64,000 bases of DNA from Trichomonas vaginalis G3. Its lineage: Eukaryota > Parabasalia > Trichomonadida > Trichomonadidae. Position numbers and translations under genes: made by a program. The DNA lies in NCBI RefSeq assembly GCF_026262505.1, contig NC_067208.1, forward strand, positions 8,317,962 through 8,381,961, in the 5' to 3' direction. A model generated the notes under the pieces. That model saw only the letters and a program-made list of their open reading frames with translations, was not told the DNA's origin and did no database searches. Shown piece by piece: positions 20,018 through 30,297 of this stretch. Each line of letters begins with the position of its first letter. The stretch's first letter is position 1.

Positions 20018-21865
20018 ATGGAACAAGTCAGAACAAGTCTATCCAGGTTGACTGGGCCAAAAATTATACAGCCAATGCTAAATTCCAAGAATCCAAGGCC
20101 AGTTGCCCCAGTTGAAGGAGAAAATTTGTCGTTCGAAGACAGTAGATCTCTAAAATCTGTCGACTCTACCGAAGGTATCGCTTTAATTAAAACCCATAGA
20201 ATGATTCAGATCCCAGTAGCTGATACTGGATCTAATATACAGCATTTCCACTCTGTTTCTTCCCAATTCTTTGATTTAAATATCCCGATCAAGTTCACCG
20301 TTGAGCCAAAACTTGAAGATACCCCATTGCCGAAATTAAATCAGCTTTTAATGTCTAAATGCAATATGTGTTGTCAAATTTGCAATTTCAACGATCCTGA
20401 AATTCAGAAAGAAGACAAACAGCAGAAAACAGAGATTCTTCAAGATATATTTAAGACTATATGCAACATGGATGTCATCGCTCAACTTACAGAAGCTGAA
20501 TACCACGCGATCTACAAGATGTTCATGAAAAACGTCATTCGAACATCGCCAGCCGCACCGATCATTTGGTTTTCACCAATTAATACAGATCTTTGTCAGG
20601 AAATGGTTGAAGAAGCGGCTTGGCCACATTTAGCCCTTTGTTATGATATTTTGAATTCGTTAATTACGAGTCCGAAATTTTATCCAACGAATTGTCCAAA
20701 GGAAGTTAATACATTAGCAAAAACCATCGTAGAAATCTTTCATTCCCCTGATTCCCGCGAAAGAGACAAACTAATGAAATTATTCCACAGTTTCTACAGA
20801 GTTTGCAGCAAGCACCGATCTATAATGCGTCAGTCTGTTTACCGCTTCTTGAATGACTACTTGGAAGGTGCTTGTTTGGCTGTCGGAGTAAGCGAATTAT
20901 TAACTGTTACATTTTCCATCGTAAGTGGTCTCAAAGTACCTCTACATGAAGAATATACCGATTTCTTCGAAGAAATAATTGCTCGTCTCCATGGAGATCC
21001 ATTGACCCTTCAGTTCCAACGTCAATTATTTAATGTGGTCAATACTTTTTGCAATAAGCAAGCAACGTTATCGTTTATACTTCTTGCATATCTACGCAGG
21101 CATTGGCCCTCTACATCTCCTATGAAGGAAGTCCTGTTTCTCTCAGAAGTTGAAAATCTTATTCAATATATCCCGACACAAGGAGCCCTTGAGCAAATAA
21201 ATAACTTGACAACAATCATCAGTCGCTGCTCATGCAGTGATAACTTCGCAGTTGCGGAAAGAGCATTGATGATGTGGCAAAATGAAAATTTTGCAAATTT
21301 GATTCTTTCCTATTCATTGACAACCTTCCCAATATTACTACCTGCCTTATTTAAGACAGCTAACTACCATTGGTGCCAATCTGTTTGCACATTAGCTGTA
21401 TATGTCTTAAGATTACTGAAAGGTGGCGATCCATCAGCTTTCGATGACATTGGCGGCAAGATGAAGAACGCAGAATCAGAACGCGTCGTCAAAGAAATCG
21501 AAAGAGGCCATACTTGGCAAAGAATTCTAAATGCTCACGCAGAAAGTGAAGAGCATAAAGAAAAAGTGCTTAAAGAAATTGCAATGAGCTACATAGGTAA
21601 TGAAAATGCCCTTAAGAAAGCTCAGCAACAACAGCAAAATAATAATAACAATTCAGGAATGAATTTGCAATTACATACGTTCCAAGCGAATTCATCGAAG
21701 GTGTTAAGTCCAGTAAAGATCATGGATCCGAAGATCGGAAGCCCTTCAATGCACGGATCTGGAATTAATCATAGAACAAGTCAAGGAAACTTAATGCCTC
21801 GTAGACTAGGAGATCTACCACCACCAAAGTTAATAGCAGGAAAAAGAAAGAAGTATACAATATGA
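20018..21865 (+). CDS. PP2A regulatory subunit B56 (B')
   Basis: The 615-residue protein carries the B56 HEAT-like core at about 90-480. Diagnostic blocks include EEAAWPHLALCYDIL, SPDSRERDKLMKLFHSFY, FLNDYLEGACLAVGVSELL, PLHEEYTDF, SPMKEVLFLSEVENLI, VAERALMMWQNENF and ILLPALFKTANYHW, each close to the B56 consensus. B56 subunits recruit the PP2A core to LxxIxE-type targets and control mitosis, signalling and cytoskeleton. N- and C-terminal extensions (residues 1-85 and 520-615) are divergent. A Gln/Asn run at about 540-551 and a basic tail GKRKKYTI could act in nuclear targeting. The ATG at 20,018 opens MEQVRTSLSRL, with no earlier in-frame ATG close by. Confidence 0.92.
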   Translation: MEQVRTSLSRLTGPKIIQPMLNSKNPRPVAPVEGENLSFEDSRSLKSVDSTEGIALIKTHRMIQIPVADTGSNIQHFHSVSSQFFDLNIPIKFTVEPKLEDTPLPKLNQLLMSKCNMCCQICNFNDPEIQKEDKQQKTEILQDIFKTICNMDVIAQLTEAEYHAIYKMFMKNVIRTSPAAPIIWFSPINTDLCQEMVEEAAWPHLALCYDILNSLITSPKFYPTNCPKEVNTLAKTIVEIFHSPDSRERDKLMKLFHSFYRVCSKHRSIMRQSVYRFLNDYLEGACLAVGVSELLTVTFSIVSGLKVPLHEEYTDFFEEIIARLHGDPLTLQFQRQLFNVVNTFCNKQATLSFILLAYLRRHWPSTSPMKEVLFLSEVENLIQYIPTQGALEQINNLTTIISRCSCSDNFAVAERALMMWQNENFANLILSYSLTTFPILLPALFKTANYHWCQSVCTLAVYVLRLLKGGDPSAFDDIGGKMKNAESERVVKEIERGHTWQRILNAHAESEEHKEKVLKEIAMSYIGNENALKKAQQQQQNNNNNSGMNLQLHTFQANSSKVLSPVKIMDPKIGSPSMHGSGINHRTSQGNLMPRRLGDLPPPKLIAGKRKKYTI

Positions 21866-22626
21866 TTTTTTATAATCATATTTGTAATTTTTATTATTTA
21901 TTTGTTTATGTTATGTTATTTGTATATTTTTGTTTTGGTTTCTTATTATATAAAAACATTTTAACTATGGAAATATCATTTATTTAATCCTTTTTCAAAA
22001 TTCATCTTCGGATTTTTCTAAATTTGATAATATAAGAAGAATTGATCAATAGAATGTCATAAATATTGGATTGTAATCATGCCATATACTGTAAAATTGA
22101 TATATATAATGAATTAAAAGAAATGAAAAATCAAAATGAATTTGTTCATATGGACTGGAGAAACCAAATTAATGGATGATAGAAATTAATAAAATCATGC
22201 GCTTATTGCATCAAACAGTCAAAGATTTTGAAGTGAAAATAATTTCTATGATTATACACTTAACGAACATGTAATTTTATTCATCTCAAAGTTCCTAAGA
22301 TAATTTTAATACTTTTTTAATAAAAAGCAACAAATTTGTATAGAAATGTGGAAATTTATTGTCAAATATTGATTTCACAGCGTTTTTCCGTGATAAATAC
22401 ATTATTTGAATGAAATATATTCTAGCTATTACAAAAATTTTTATTAATTTAACAGTATGACATAAATTGACTGAAATTATCCTCTTCAGAGGTCAAAAAG
22501 ATGAAATATTCGTATACTCCTGTTATATCAACTCATGTGAATCCAGAGTTATCAACAAGATGCCGAATTTTTGAATGACTGTAATTTCTGGATACGAGAG
22601 AAAAAAAAATCTTTTTTGTTTTATCG
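21866..22626. other. Intergenic, 761 bp
   Basis: Spacer between two plus-strand genes. It holds the 3' end of the PP2A gene and the promoter of the kinase gene. It is AT-rich and I see no gene or inverted-repeat element in it. Confidence 0.55.
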
Positions 22627-23568
22627 ATGTCAGAAGGAAATAACCATTCTGACCAGGCCATCCAAGATCAATGTGAAGAGGATGAATATGAGTTCTATGA
22701 AGAAGAAGATGACGATGACCAAGATCCAAACAAGTTATTTGAGTATGATATCCTTCAAGAGATCGGCCAAGGTGCTTTTGCAAAAGTATTTTTGATTAGA
22801 AACAGAGAAACAGATACCCTTTACGCAGCAAAAGCATACTCTATGTTTCAATTATTACAAAGAAGACTTGGTGAAGAACCAAGAGAAGCTCGCTTCTTCA
22901 GCGAAGTCAAGATTTTATCAACAATCAATCACAAAAACTGCCTCAAAATCATTGAACTCATTAAAGACGATGTTACACATAAAATATATTTAATCGTTCC
23001 TTACGCTGGCCGAGGACCGCTTTCTCCGAAATGCTGGGAAGCCAATATAATGGACGAAAAGGATGCGAAAGATGTCTTCAAACAGCTTGCAGAAGGTATT
23101 CAGTACTTACATAATAATAATATCGTCCATCGTGACATTAAGCCTGATAATGTTCTTATACAAGATGACGGAAATGTCATGCTATGTGACTTTTCTGTTT
23201 CAAAGCAGCTCTCGTCTTCAGATGAATTGGTCGATGACACTCAAGGTACTCCTGCGTTCAGAGCACCCGAAGAACAGCTTACAGATCCATTCGATGCTAA
23301 GAAATCGGATGTTTGGTCGTATGGAATTTCATTATATGTTATGATATTCGGACATCTTCCATACGACATTGATTTTGAAAACGACAACTTTGTTCAGCAG
23401 GATATAAAACTTTCCCAGCAGATACTTAATACCGAAATTAACTTGGAACGCAACCCTCCAATCTCTCAAGAGCTGAAGAGCCTTTTCCAAGCAATTTTTG
23501 TGCACGATCCAAAGAAGAGACCATCAATAAGCGAAGTTCTTAAGAATGATTGGTTCAAGAGCACATAA
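22627..23568 (+). CDS. Ser/Thr protein kinase, CAMKK/LKB1-like
   Basis: The 313-residue protein has an acidic 35-residue head, then a full kinase domain (40-309). It has the glycine loop GQGAFAKV (47-54), catalytic K69, helix-C E93, HRDIKPDN (168-175), metal site DFS (188-190, Ser in place of Gly) and GTPAFRAPE (207-215). The activation-loop motif GTPAF.APE and the SVSKQLSSSDEL stretch are characteristic of CaMKK/LKB1-type kinases, which phosphorylate AMPK-like kinases. All catalytic residues are present, so it should be active despite DFS. No calmodulin-binding tail is seen; the protein ends just after the kinase fold. ATG at 22,627 follows TTTATCG. Confidence 0.9.
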   Translation: MSEGNNHSDQAIQDQCEEDEYEFYEEEDDDDQDPNKLFEYDILQEIGQGAFAKVFLIRNRETDTLYAAKAYSMFQLLQRRLGEEPREARFFSEVKILSTINHKNCLKIIELIKDDVTHKIYLIVPYAGRGPLSPKCWEANIMDEKDAKDVFKQLAEGIQYLHNNNIVHRDIKPDNVLIQDDGNVMLCDFSVSKQLSSSDELVDDTQGTPAFRAPEEQLTDPFDAKKSDVWSYGISLYVMIFGHLPYDIDFENDNFVQQDIKLSQQILNTEINLERNPPISQELKSLFQAIFVHDPKKRPSISEVLKNDWFKST

Positions 23569-23813
23569 TTTTAATTTTTGTTTGTAAATTGATAATTATG
23601 AGTCCAAATTTTATAGAGTTTAAATGTTTATACGTGGAACTTAAATGTTACAATTCCTAAGTATTGTTTTTCAAATTAAAAAATCTATTTCCAAAATTCT
23701 CGTTGTTTTTATCTATGAAAAATATCAAATATAAGTTAGAAACAAACAAAAACGCTTATTTAATGGATAGAAGTTTATAACAATAAAACGATAAAAAAAT
23801 ATAAAACAATAAA
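23569..23813. other. Convergent 3' spacer
   Basis: A 245-bp AT-rich spacer between the 3' ends of the kinase and Rab genes, with no gene visible. Confidence 0.5.
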
Positions 23814-24398
23814 TTAGCAGCATGATCGATTCTTCTTCTCGCACATTGGATTTTCCTTTTGCTTATGTATTGAGCGCATTTGCATTGCTTTCATGCCGAT
23901 TTTTTTGAAAATTTCTTCAATGAAAAATCCCGTTTTCGCACTTGTATCAAAATACTCTAAATTTTCTATTTGTGTAAAGTTAGTAATGTCTTGTGGGTCT
24001 ACAACTCGTAAAGATTGAAGATCATGTTTATTTCCGACTAATATAATTGGAGTATCTTTAACTACAAGATTATTCTTGAGCTCGTTCATCCAGAACTTTG
24101 CTTTTGAAAAAGAAGTTACATCTAGCAAATCAAAAACTATTAATATTCCATCGGCGTCTCTATAATACATAGGAATGATTGAATGATATCTTTCTTGGCC
24201 AGCAGTATCCCAAATATCAAGAACAATAATTTGATTATCGACATTTAATTCTTTTTGAAAAAATGCAGTCTGAGTTGTTGAAATTGTATTAATATTGAAT
24301 TGATCATTGACATATCTTTGAATTATAGATGTTTTACCTACACGCGCAGGTCCTAAGAGAACTATTTTATAGTGTGGGTGTTGGTCACCCTTTTTCAT
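23814..24398 (-). CDS. Rab-family small GTPase
   Basis: A 194-residue Ras-superfamily protein with all nucleotide motifs: P-loop GPARVGKTS (16-24), WDTAGQE (63-69) with the catalytic Gln, NKHD (123-126) and TSAK (152-155). The switch II sequence ERYHSIIPMYYRDADG is Rab-like, and the C-terminal pair of cysteines (193-194) is the Rab geranylgeranylation site, so the protein is membrane-anchored and acts in vesicle traffic. Switch I (FNINTISTTQTAFF) is divergent from metazoan Rabs, so no subfamily is assigned. A TCATA initiator-like motif lies 15-19 bp upstream of the ATG. Confidence 0.95.
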   Translation of the reverse strand: MKKGDQHPHYKIVLLGPARVGKTSIIQRYVNDQFNINTISTTQTAFFQKELNVDNQIIVLDIWDTAGQERYHSIIPMYYRDADGILIVFDLLDVTSFSKAKFWMNELKNNLVVKDTPIILVGNKHDLQSLRVVDPQDITNFTQIENLEYFDTSAKTGFFIEEIFKKIGMKAMQMRSIHKQKENPMCEKKNRSCC

Positions 24399-24835
24399 TA
24401 TGGTAAAATTTATATGATTAACATATAATTTGGATTGTGATACTTATTATAATCATTTTCTAGAAGACGAATTCAATGGATTTTGACTCGAAGGACTCGG
24501 AATTTGAGAGTGATTACAATGCATGATACTTAGCATGTATTTGTGATATTTATCAAACCATCTCAAATTTGTTGCGTTGCAATCAGTGATTTTAAGTCTA
24601 CAATTACAATTTACAATTTATTTTCTCCTTGAAGAAGACTGAGGATGAAGAATTGCTTAACTCTCAATAATATTAGCCTCTAATGAAGACATCTCAATAA
24701 ATATTTATATTCAAAAGACAAATTCAAAGAAAAATCTTAGATAAAGATATCCAAAATGTATAGAAATTGTTTACAATCAAAGTAATTTGCTAATATCTGA
24801 TGGAAATGTAAAAATATTCATAGAATAAAACAGTT
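24399..24835. other. Intergenic, 437 bp
   Basis: Spacer between two minus-strand genes with the Rab promoter at its left end. I see no further gene. Confidence 0.55.
24413..24417 (-). promoter_or_regulatory. Initiator-like TCATA of the Rab gene
   Basis: On the minus strand TCATA lies just upstream of the ATG, matching the TCA(C/T)(T/A) initiator known from Trichomonas vaginalis. The motif is short and can occur by chance. Confidence 0.4.
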
Positions 24836-25480
24836 TTATTTGCAAGTCTCGAAAATGACTAAGAAGATCTCTAAAACTGCAGATCCAAGCTGTAAGTAAA
24901 CGAAATATAAGAAAATCTCGCGTGGCTCATTGATTCTATACTCTACCGTGTCAAATTTTGTAATGAATTTTTGTTTATCGGCTTCTGACATGCCAGCTGT
25001 TTGTTTGTTGATCCAATTATTAAGTTTTTCTTGAATATTAGAAGGTAGTTGATTTCTTGGAGAATTCCAAATCATGTTACTTCTGTGTTTTGTAGAGCGT
25101 GATACGAAGAATGGTGTGACACCAAGAAGTCCGGCAATCAAACAAATGATAGAAATTCCTGAAGCGAATGAAGAGATGAGATTTCCTTCCTTGCAGCAAT
25201 CAAAAATGACTGAAATCAAAAGTAAAAGGATGAAAAGTCCTGGGATGCCCCATGTAAGAGTAAGATAAACGAAAAACTTGAGATATTCGCCACCAAAATA
25301 CGGAAAATCGATGTAAATTCTATTCCACCAGTAAATTCCGTATCCAATGGCACCAATATAGCCAGTGAGTACAGAAAGGGTGATAATTGACCCAAGCAAA
25401 TATCGCATAAATCCGGCAAAGGTCATCTCTGTAAAATTTATTGACGATAAAAGTGACATTATTACCAAAATCTTCGTCAT
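24836..25480 (-). CDS. Four-helix membrane protein, tetraspanin-like topology
   Basis: The 214-residue protein has hydrophobic segments at about 26-51, 67-94, 101-126 and 188-210. A ~60-residue polar loop lies between helices 3 and 4, which is tetraspanin topology. It lacks the CCG motif of the classical large extracellular loop, so membership is unproven; trichomonads have divergent tetraspanins. The start is uncertain. ATG at 25,480 is used, but ATGs at 25,459 and 25,424 are alternatives, and an overlapping frame begins at 25,538. I see no consensus splice sites joining them. Confidence 0.65.
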   Translation of the reverse strand: MTKILVIMSLLSSINFTEMTFAGFMRYLLGSIITLSVLTGYIGAIGYGIYWWNRIYIDFPYFGGEYLKFFVYLTLTWGIPGLFILLLLISVIFDCCKEGNLISSFASGISIICLIAGLLGVTPFFVSRSTKHRSNMIWNSPRNQLPSNIQEKLNNWINKQTAGMSEADKQKFITKFDTVEYRINEPREIFLYFVYLQLGSAVLEIFLVIFETCK

Positions 25481-25878
25481 CCGCTTCCCAAAGACCTGAT
25501 CTTACTTGATTAATCAGTATGGTTGATATTTGTGGCATTTTGATCTCGTTTAAACTAAAACAAGTTTAATTAAGCCATTGTTATCAACTAAATTCAATAA
25601 TACTTAATATGGGTGTTAAGAAATTAGCACTAATAACTTATATTGCCTAATGATTGTTGGTGTAATGAGGATTTCATATTAGCTAATGTCATAAATTCTA
25701 TATTCATGAAATAAAATGTCTCTCATTTAGAACTAAGTATCATTTATCATCATATTTCATAATCTTCTGAAAATATTATCTTTGTTAGGATTTAAAATGA
25801 ATTAATTTTGAATAAAATTTTAAAAATTATATTTTTGTTTTAAATGACTTGATATATGTGTTTGGCTGATAATATACT
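25481..25878. other. Intergenic, about 400 bp
   Basis: AT-rich stretch between the four-helix gene and the target-site duplication of the transposon. I see no gene in it. Confidence 0.5.
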
Positions 25879-25887
25879 ATCTTTGTT
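25879..25887. repeat. 9-bp target-site duplication, left copy
   Basis: ATCTTTGTT here is repeated exactly at 27,666-27,674, on the other side of the inverted-ended element. Confidence 0.85.
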
Positions 25888-26275
25888 AAGGATGTCAATT
25901 TGGAAGAAAAGTGAGAAAATTCCTAAAATGCTAAAAATGAATTTTCCAAACGTACTTTTTTATCTCATTTTTTTGATTTTGAATAAGGATGTCAATTTGG
26001 AAGAAAAGTGAGAAAATTCCTAAAATGCTAAAAATGAATTTTCCAAACGTACTTTTTTATCTCATTTTTTTGATTTTGAATAAGGATGTCAATTTGGAAG
26101 AAAAGTGAGAAAATTCCTAAAATGCTAAAAATGAATTTTCCAAACGTACTTTTTTATCTCATTTTTTTGATTTTGAATAAGGATGTCAATTTGGAAGAAA
26201 AGTGAGAAAATTCCTAAAATGCTAAAAATGAATTTTCCAAACGTACTTTTTTATCTCATTTTTTTGATTTTGAAA
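25888..26275. repeat. Four tandem 97-bp repeats at the transposon end
   Basis: Units start at 25,888, 25,985, 26,082 and 26,179, all with AAGGATGTCAATTTGGAAG, and are identical over almost the full unit. Each unit begins with the transposon terminus itself, so the element carries four copies of its left end in tandem. Confidence 0.95.
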
Positions 26276-27665
26276 AAAATTTGGAGAGAAGAACTCTTCG
26301 TTTTTGAATTTTATCACGATGGTTTTAAAGTATATTAGACACATGTATTGGTATTACTATTTTTGTATATTTTGAGAGAAAATCCCTAAAAAGTGAGAAA
26401 ATCTAAGACGGTTTGAGAAAATATATAAACTATTGAAAATTTGAATTAAACTTCTAATTTGGAAAAAAGAAATTTGGAAAGAAGAAAATTCAAAAATCGA
26501 GATTTAGACTCAGCATCAAATGGAGAACAAAATGTTTCTTCATATGAAGGAAAAAAATTTTCTTGAGAAGAAATAGAGTTTTTAAAATTTTATTGTATGT
26601 AATAAAATAAACAAATATTAAAATTATTTTTTGATAACAAGAAAATTCCCAACAGAAAATATTTGAGACAAAGAAAAAAAGAAAATTGAAAAATATTACT
26701 CTCCTTTACATTTCTTGAGATTTTCAATTTATTTTTATAAAATTGACAATTTTATACGTTTAGATGAAAATAAGTGATTTTGCTTGAAATAAAAATTATT
26801 GTTTGTTTACAGCTATCAAATAGATTTTTGCTATTTTGATTAAAATTTGTTAATCAAATTAATAATTTTTTTCTAAATATCTTAAATATCTGGATCACTC
26901 ACTGATACGATGAATTAAACGATAAAAATAATACAAACTCAACTAAGTTTCCTGTCTTTCAACCAAAAAATATTATGCAATTTAAATTAAATTGTTTATT
27001 CAAATATAAAACAAAGATGAAATAATTACAGTTATCATAAACTTTATGAATAACTCTGTAATTGGTTCAGATTTTCGTAAAATATTTTTATTAATATCGA
27101 TAAGAATATGTTTACCTACTATCATCACATATCTATAAACAAGAGTAGAGTGATTTTTATCATCGAAACTTTTTAAAAGCTGCAAGCTGGAAGTAAAAAT
27201 CTTGTTTTTTTTTCTGAGTTAGTTGTAGAACTATTGATTCCCGAGTTATCATTGTGATGTAGAAGGATGTCAATGTACTGACTGAAGGATATGAAGTGAA
27301 TTGAATTTCATTGAATTTCAATTTGATCAAATTTGTTGAAATTATATGAATGTGTCAACATCTGTATCACTCTCCTTCACTTCTTCCCTATTTTTTCGAG
27401 AACGAAACTAGCTCAGCTTTCGCTGAGCGAATTGACACTTTTGATGCCCTAAACGTACATACTCTCAAATTTATCGAAAAAAATAATACTACCTAAACTC
27501 GTATATTCTTATTTTAAATATGATATTATCCTTAGATTCCACACCAGAATATATTTAAATCAACTTTTAAAAAAGTTCGAATCCTGCGCGTCTCACTTTT
27601 TAAATTTTCCAAATGGAAAATTATATTCTCCTAAATCGAAAACAATTTTCCGAATTGACATCCTT
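25888..27665. mobile_element. Non-autonomous transposon, MULE-like (9-bp target duplication)
   Basis: The 1,778-bp element starts AAGGATGTCAATTTGG (25,888-25,903) and ends with CCGAATTGACATCCTT (27,650-27,665), inverted copies with one mismatch. It is flanked by perfect 9-bp direct repeats ATCTTTGTT. A 9-bp target duplication is typical of Mutator-like elements, which are known in trichomonads. There is no transposase gene; the interior is AT-rich with four 97-bp tandem copies at the left end. The element inserted just 3' of the GP63 gene. An inverted partial copy, cut by the assembly gap, lies at about 37,310-38,519. Confidence 0.88.
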
Positions 27666-27674
27666 ATCTTTGTT
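27666..27674. repeat. 9-bp target-site duplication, right copy
   Basis: ATCTTTGTT, identical to 25,879-25,887. Confidence 0.85.
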
Positions 27675-27784
27675 CAATTATATTCATTTAAAAAATATAT
27701 TGAGATTTCATACAAAGATTTGGATTTTATTTCACTGAGTAATTAGCAGATTGTTCGAATGTATTTAAGTTTTTAGGAGGATGT

Positions 27785-28976
27785 TTAGATTGAATCACTT
27801 GAGTACATATACTCGCTATAAGAATCTTCTTCTTCAGCCTTTTCATCTTTCTTCTTTCTATACAATATTGCTAATGCAATTATTCCTATAACGAATACAA
27901 CTACATCAAGAATTATCATAATTATAACGAATAACTGCCAATTAAAACTTTTGGAATTTGGAGAGGTATCGCCTCCACCTCCGGAGTTAGATTCACCGCC
28001 TCCTTTTGGAGATGGAGATGGCCGAGGAATTGGAGGAGGATTTGATGCGAATGGATCAGTATCAAAACTACTTTGACCTAAAAGTTTCCTTGTTAAACAG
28101 AATTGCTTTGGATCTGGGCAAAAATAATCATATTTGAAGGTTGTACCACCAACTGAATGCTGATATGAATGAACTATTAATGAATGATTATCTCCAGTTT
28201 TGCATGTGATTTGTTTGCCATCTGAAGCATTGAAGGTAAATTGAGAATTATCATCTGTACATGAATAATTTCCACATAATCCTTTACTATCAAGGTCCAG
28301 ATATTTGGTTGTTGGAATGGCTGCTTTACCTGTTGGGCATTCATATATAGGGATTTTGATATTTGTATAGTCAACTAATTTTTCATTGAAAATTGTTGTA
28401 TAGCCCACTGGATTATAAAATTCGGAATGTTGGCAATATTCACTATCCGGTCCTGATTCATTACCACAATCTGATGTTGCTTTCCATTGATCTCCATCGT
28501 AGTAAGAAAAATTTCCAACACCATTAAAATCAAACATCGCGTGATCATTTCTATTTGTCAATATATAATTTTCTGGATAAACATCGTTCGGAATATTTTC
28601 AGAGAAACTTGTATTTCTTTCTCCTGTAATTGCTAATGGGTTATACCAAATAATTGGTTTGAATCCTGTATGTGAAACATCATAAAATCCTGTATCTCTC
28701 AAAATTGCAAGTGAAACATCGGATAATCTGTATAAAGATGAATTGCTTGTTTCTAATATTATTCCTGTCAGCATATCTGTGTAATATCTTCTGAATTCTG
28801 GATGAGATTTCTGAATTCCTTCGGAGTTATCAAGTTCGATTCCTGACTGGCAATTTCCAACTTTTTCGTAACCATAATGGATAAGTGCGAATTTATGGGC
28901 ATTTGGAGTTATCAGATAAGTAGATTGATAATCATGGACATTAGCAACGCATGTTATGTTTTCATGAGGTGTATTT
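27785..28976 (-). CDS. GP63 (leishmanolysin, M8) metallopeptidase, C-terminal half
   Basis: This fragment holds the second half of an M8 zinc protease. It has SHPEFRRYYTDMLTG, which carries the third zinc-binding histidine and the Met-turn region, then SDVSLAILRDTGFYDV (family hallmark), a cysteine-rich C-terminal domain, a Pro/Gly-rich stalk, a membrane helix (LFVIIMIILDVVVFVIG) and a short acidic, serine-tyrosine-rich cytoplasmic tail. GP63 proteins are surface proteases that degrade host or matrix proteins. The frame continues upstream to 29,116, but those ~47 codons belong to the Maverick-like fragment and are not GP63. The N-terminal half with the HExxH site lies at 46,623-47,263 on the same strand. 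The two halves do not overlap in sequence and together span the family's domain order. Confidence 0.88.
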
Positions 28977-30237
28977 GAATAGTTTCCGGTTAAGCTCTTC
29001 AAACAGAGCTTGTCCATATGAATAAGCTCGTTTCCAAATATATGTTTTTGTAGCCATTCTGGTTTTCTTTCCATGTTACCACAATATCTTTTGTGAATGG
29101 GAAAGCTTTTACCCAATGTTTCAGTCTTGCGTCATTTATTTCTGTAGTTGGTTTTATTTTGTCAAGGAACATGTTTTTCAATACTAACATTTCATTTGGT
29201 ACTGTCCATTTGAGTTTTCTTAAATATTCATCCCTTCTCATTTCATTGTCTGCAAAGTAAGTTTTTATGACATTTTGTAAACTTTCGTTTGCAAGGTCAT
29301 GTACAATAGGTTCTCTTCCTTCGCTCTCCCTAACTTTCTTTCTAAACTCTTCACCAAATATACCATCTCTATGGTTCTGTGTAGTTCTTTGAGATAAATG
29401 TTCTAGAACGCAGGTGTTATATTTCCATCAGCCATGTTCATTTCATACTGGTCCAAAATATCTGCATCTTTCATATCTTTCAATGGCATTAAAGCCGCGC
29501 TGAAAATACCAGCTATATCTGGTTCACCATTCACTTCCATTGCGTCTACAACTTCTTGGAATTGTGGTTGTAAGTTTATGAACCACCTATCCGGGTTAGC
29601 TTTATGACCCATCTCATTGTAGTTCCATAGTCTGCAGAAACAAAAGTAGGTTTGTTTCCATATTGGCTAGGTTCTGAATGAACTTTAAACAATGTTTCAT
29701 TTCTATATGTTTTGTTGAAATTTAACCTTTTATTTTCACCGAGTTCATCCAAAGATTGAACGTTATATGTCGTAAGTAAAAAGGGTTGTTGTATTTGTGT
29801 ACATTTTCTTTCAGTTCTTCCATTCTATGCTGAATATTTTCATCTGATGTTGGAGTCTTTTGTATGTCGGCAAACATTTTTCGATATTCTTCTACCATGT
29901 CAGCCGAATTTTCTTAGACTCTTGGAAAGATTCCATATTCACCTCATACTCTTGTTGAGGGTCAAGATTTTTCGGCTGTTCCAAATCTTCATCTAGTTCT
30001 GTGAAGTTAGTTTCCAAAGGAGGGACTTGTTCGTTTCCTTCAGGCTCTTCTAGCTGTTGTTGCGAACTATTTCTTCCATGTCTGGTTGTATCTGAACTCT
30101 TTCCTGTGGAGTTCTTGTACCTCATCTGCTGGCATTTCATATATTCCGAGACCGTTTTTAACAAGTTCCCTATCTAAGTCATCCGGACTCATAAACCTTT
30201 CTTCTTTCGTTCCGTCTTATTTTTTTACGCGTTTCAT
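28977..30237 (-). pseudogene. Maverick-like gene, possible structural protein (5' part, frameshifted)
   Basis: Starting near ATG 30,237 the protein can be followed through at least five frame changes. Recognisable blocks are DDLDRELVKNGLGIYEMP, an acidic Gln/Glu-rich stretch, DMVEEYRKMFADIQKTP, TYNVQSLDELGENKRLNF, DRWFINLQPQFQEVVDAM and LRKLKWTVPNEMLVLKNMF. It is cut at 28,977 and may continue in the minus-strand piece 51,279-51,790. I do not recognise the family. Its length, position in the element and lack of enzyme motifs make a capsid or other virion-type protein a guess only. The indels could be decay or base-calling errors. Confidence 0.5.
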
Positions 30238-30297
30238 GAAGAGAGTGAATTGTCATTTAGCTCTGACACCAAATATCTCGGAGTAAATTCAGTCATG

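Larger units (their letters stand above)
26452..28976. repeat. Inverted duplication arm A (clean copy)
   Basis: This 2.5-kb segment (right part of the transposon plus the GP63 C-terminal half) is present in inverted orientation at 35,997-38,519. This copy has an open GP63 frame; the other has several one-base deletions. Confidence 0.95.

Noticed and set aside
24836..25538. Spliceosomal intron joining an upstream frame (start 25,538) to the four-helix protein
   Set aside because: The trichomonad splice consensus (GTATGT... ACTAACACACAG-like end) is not present in the overlap; the frames simply overlap.
25888..26275. CRISPR-like array
   Set aside because: The 97-bp units are directly tandem, with no unique spacers, in a eukaryotic genome and at a transposon end.
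27785..29116. A 443-codon open frame that looks like a GP63 gene with a new N-terminus
   Set aside because: The first ~47 codons derive from the Maverick-like fragment, there is no ATG at the start of the frame (the codon at 29,116 is TTG), and the join lies exactly at the duplication breakpoint. I treat it as a chance frame across a joint and not a fusion gene.
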